Part shown: positions 61,636 to 64,000 of the stretch, in pieces
Numbering within the stretch: the first letter of the stretch is position 1
Layout: each line of letters starts with the position of its first letter
Assembly (NCBI GenBank): GCA_026874595.1
Contig: CM049321.1
Span: 744,479-808,478 of the forward strand
DNA length: 64,000 nt
Direction: 5' to 3'
DNA from: Sipunculus nudus
Taxonomy: Eukaryota > Annelida > Sipuncula > Golfingiida > Sipunculidae
The notes under the pieces: generated by a model
The model's database searches: none
Seen by the model: only the letters and a program-made list of their open reading frames with translations
Told to the model about the DNA's origin: nothing
Made by a program: the position numbers and the translations under genes

Positions 61636-61876
61636 GTGACTTACTGTTACTCGGTGCAAAATAGCGTACCTTTAAAATTTGTTTTAATGTTACAAAATCA
61701 TGTGAAAATTGAAAAAAAAGTTTAAAAATATGTATACCATCAGAAAGATCACTTTACCAGAATTAAAACGATATTTTATAGGGTCTTTGATTAATATAAA
61801 CCACGTTTGGACTGATTTTAGATAGAGTTTTTATTTCAAAATAATGAAACATTAAATACCTGTGCCGGAAAACCTC

Positions 61877-61975
61877 GGTACCGCGGGAACATAGATACCT
61901 GGAAGGATCGTGCTGGAAAATACGTATGTACCGGGAAACATCGTTCCAGGAAATACGGGTACCGGGGAACATCAA
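61877..61975. repeat. short minisatellite
   Basis: Three copies of GTACCG(C/G)GGGAACAT-type sequence at 61877, 61927 and 61959, alternating with CCAGGAAATACG/CTGGAAAATACG blocks. GC-richer than its surroundings. Confidence 0.55.
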
Positions 61976-62509
61976 CTTGAGGACTTAATTGGATGTTGTA
62001 CTAGACCAAATGACAGAGCGAGGCTAATGGCTACCATTGCCAAATTAATGGAAGGTACATTGATAAGTATCGCACATGTCTTGATAATATAGGCATTTTG
62101 CTTTATAATTAGGCAGATATGCAGAGAGAATATGTGACAGCAGATGCTGTGCCTTTTATTCATTTTGCTGGTGGTGCCATATAGAAACTGAGGGAGAATC
62201 TGACTCATACTTAAAAAAATGAGATACAGCATTTTAAACAGGCTTCAACAATATATCTCATGGTCATGTGCTGGAACTGTCAAATGTCTCCAGGTATGTT
62301 TGAAATATAGCTTTATCAACAACGATTGCGCAAAATCAAAAATAATGCGCATGTCTTACCTATTGTTCAAATAATTGTACATTATGTTGGCGACATCTCC
62401 CGGCAGACATCGAAGATAATCAACACAGATGACCAGTTGAATGTAATACAGATGTATAATGTCGGAAAGTCTGAGACATCAAATACATGTAGAGTTTCTT
62501 GCAGCGTAC

Positions 62510-62512
<3 letters not shown>

Positions 62513-62573
<61 letters not shown>
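62513..62573. repeat. (TA)n microsatellite
   Basis: About 30 TA dinucleotides followed by short (TA) and (CA) runs to about 62611. Confidence 0.95.
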
Positions 62574-62583
<10 letters not shown>

Positions 62584-62949
62584 CGCAAACATACACACAC
62601 ACATATATATATTATCGGGACTGAAAACATAGAATATGAGATGAGATTACCTGCTGACTTAACAAGGCTGCTTGCTTAGGGGCTGTGATATTAGCCACTG
62701 TCTACATGGGATTTAGTAGGATTGTGTCTAGAGGAGAAACGACTTTATTTTTTTATTTATAGCAGATATATTCCATAAAGTACGTAAAGTCTGTACAAAA
62801 TCGTCAGCTCTGTGAACACACGTCCAATTGCCCACCGGAACCGGCAAATAGTTGAATATTTCTGATAAACTAATTATGCGTATATATTTTTGTTGCAGAC
62901 ATATACAGGTAATCCAAACATCTATATTACAGCGATGCAGAATAATTTT

Positions 62950-64000
62950 TCTGCAGGATTTTCCCTTGGTCACATTTAGACTGTGTTCCTTGAAAAAAAA
63001 AATGGTCTTGGCGGCGGGGGGGGGGGGGGGTGGAATGCTATCGTTCGACGTTTCACTAATTGATTTGTCCAGGTAGAATCCAATATCATTCTCCAAAGCA
63101 GTACAATCGCTTTGTGAGCAGTCTAAAACAGTACCACTCCGTGATGTTGTAATTGTAGAAATAAAATTTGTTCGAATCCTAGAGTCAAAAACATTAGAAG
63201 TTATTATGACAAGTTCAGGATATATTTCATATATACCGGGTGACAATTATCTAAGCACAAGAAAAAGTTAACTTCTCGAACGTTTCCATATTTTAAGAAA
63301 AAAAGTACATCTGTTTAAAATTTCCTTTCAGTCCTGGGATTAATCTTTAATTATAAACCATCAACACTCTTGATAACATTTAATAACTTAAATCAGCGTA
63401 TATATTTGATATTTTACCCCAACCGCCAACATGCCGCAAAGGACTGTCAGGCTAATGTATTATTTACTTACAGACACAATACCAAAAGCAAGATAAAAAG
63501 AAGAGATACCAATAAATATCATGTGACAGGTTTATTTCTCAAAGTGTCTCGAAACCGCTCATGGAGGCTATCATTTTGCGCAAACTGTAACTCCCGGATT
63601 TCAGAGTTTAGCATATCAAAATTATGAGTATACCGCTGGTTAGAATAATCCACAACCAGTTATAATATTTGACTATTATTCCATTCAACTTTAAAATAAT
63701 AAGTTCATATACATGTGAGCTAGAACGCTACAGAATGATGATACCTGTCTTTTAATCAATTAATACAACTTACGTTACATCATTGACGATGAGGTTATTA
63801 AATAAAATCATTTGTTTTATACACATCAACTACAAATCTTTTATTCAACATATATTATTATAAATAGAATAACAGTTTGCAATGAGCAAAGTTTATAGAA
63901 CAAAGTAATATGTAATAACGAAAACATTCTTCCCACAACCTTTATAACATTTTATAAAGCAGGTCAATAAGTCAAATCGAAGTACATATATAACAGACGG
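62950..64000 (-). pseudogene. decayed third copy of the lectin gene 3' end
   Basis: Minus-strand paralogue of exons I, H and G of the gene at 45001-50226. The tail exon (about 63250-62990) matches as DFISTNASSWSGTGGDCS against NFISTITTSRSGTVLDCS and as SENDIG against LENDIG, but its expected start contains an in-frame TAA. The exon H counterpart (63490-63390) has a stop after VSVSK and lacks the AG acceptor. The exon G counterpart (about 63660) gives a clean membrane span, WLWIILTSGILIILIC, then a stop. A poly(G) run at 63019-63030 lies in the tail. The 5' part of the copy lies beyond the window. Confidence 0.6.
63019..63030. repeat. poly(G) run
   Basis: About 12 G within the tail of the lectin pseudogene. 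Confidence 0.85.

Larger units (their letters stand above)
61636..62949. other. intergenic
   Basis: AT-rich sequence with a small minisatellite-like patch (61877-61975), a (TA)n tract (62513-62573) and no supportable exon. Confidence 0.5.

Noticed and set aside
1-64000. tRNA or rRNA genes
   Set aside because: tRNA-like boxes occur only in SINE heads and the TRIM LTR; no complete cloverleaf or rRNA-like block was found by eye.

Overview
The window reads as nuclear DNA of an animal, most likely a mollusc and probably a bivalve. The reasons are intron-split genes for extracellular domains, a full-length L1/Tx1-type LINE, a Ty3/gypsy (Metaviridae-type) element, tRNA-headed SINEs, DNA-transposon remnants with terminal inverted repeats, many (TA)n microsatellites and a 4-kb satellite. 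There are no operons or bacterial-style genes. The species assignment is inference; the eukaryotic nature is seen directly.

Layout. 1-5058 is gene-poor. 5059-8271 (+) is a seven-exon C-type-lectin-like (CTLD) receptor gene: signal peptide, two CTLDs, one membrane span, short tyrosine-containing tail; every splice phase agrees. 10760-11000 (-) is a probable last coding exon of an unknown gene. 11136-12405 is a Tigger-like TIR element. 14321-20487 (+) is a LINE with intact ORF1, an ORF2 broken by one in-frame TAA, and an A-rich tail. Beside its 3' end (20561-20769, -) lies a probable CTLD exon. 22750-26800 is a mosaic of SINEs, LTR pieces, a gypsy RT fragment and a miniature LTR element (TRIM) whose 117-bp LTR carries a pol III B-box-like motif. 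26800-36500 holds tandem duplications, a second TIR element and a decayed LINE fragment.

36642-44988 (-) is a decayed Ty3/gypsy element with both LTRs. Its upstream LTR abuts, and probably ends, the last exon of a second two-CTLD gene on the minus strand (50226 to about 45001). That gene has either a secreted 240-residue form or a membrane form of about 413 residues. One of its introns carries about seven diverged 145-bp units, six with a degenerate AGGTCA-N3-TGACCT palindrome. A third, decayed paralogue of its 3' end lies at the right edge (about 62950-64000, -). 57535-61635 is a 34-bp satellite of about 120 copies with a 3-4-unit higher-order pattern.

The genic content is therefore a local cluster of paralogous CTLD receptor/lectin genes, a class often linked to recognition and innate immunity in molluscs, being remodelled by retroelements. 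No RNA gene, CRISPR array or prokaryotic element was found. Exon models were made by eye from splice signals and phase and need transcript support.
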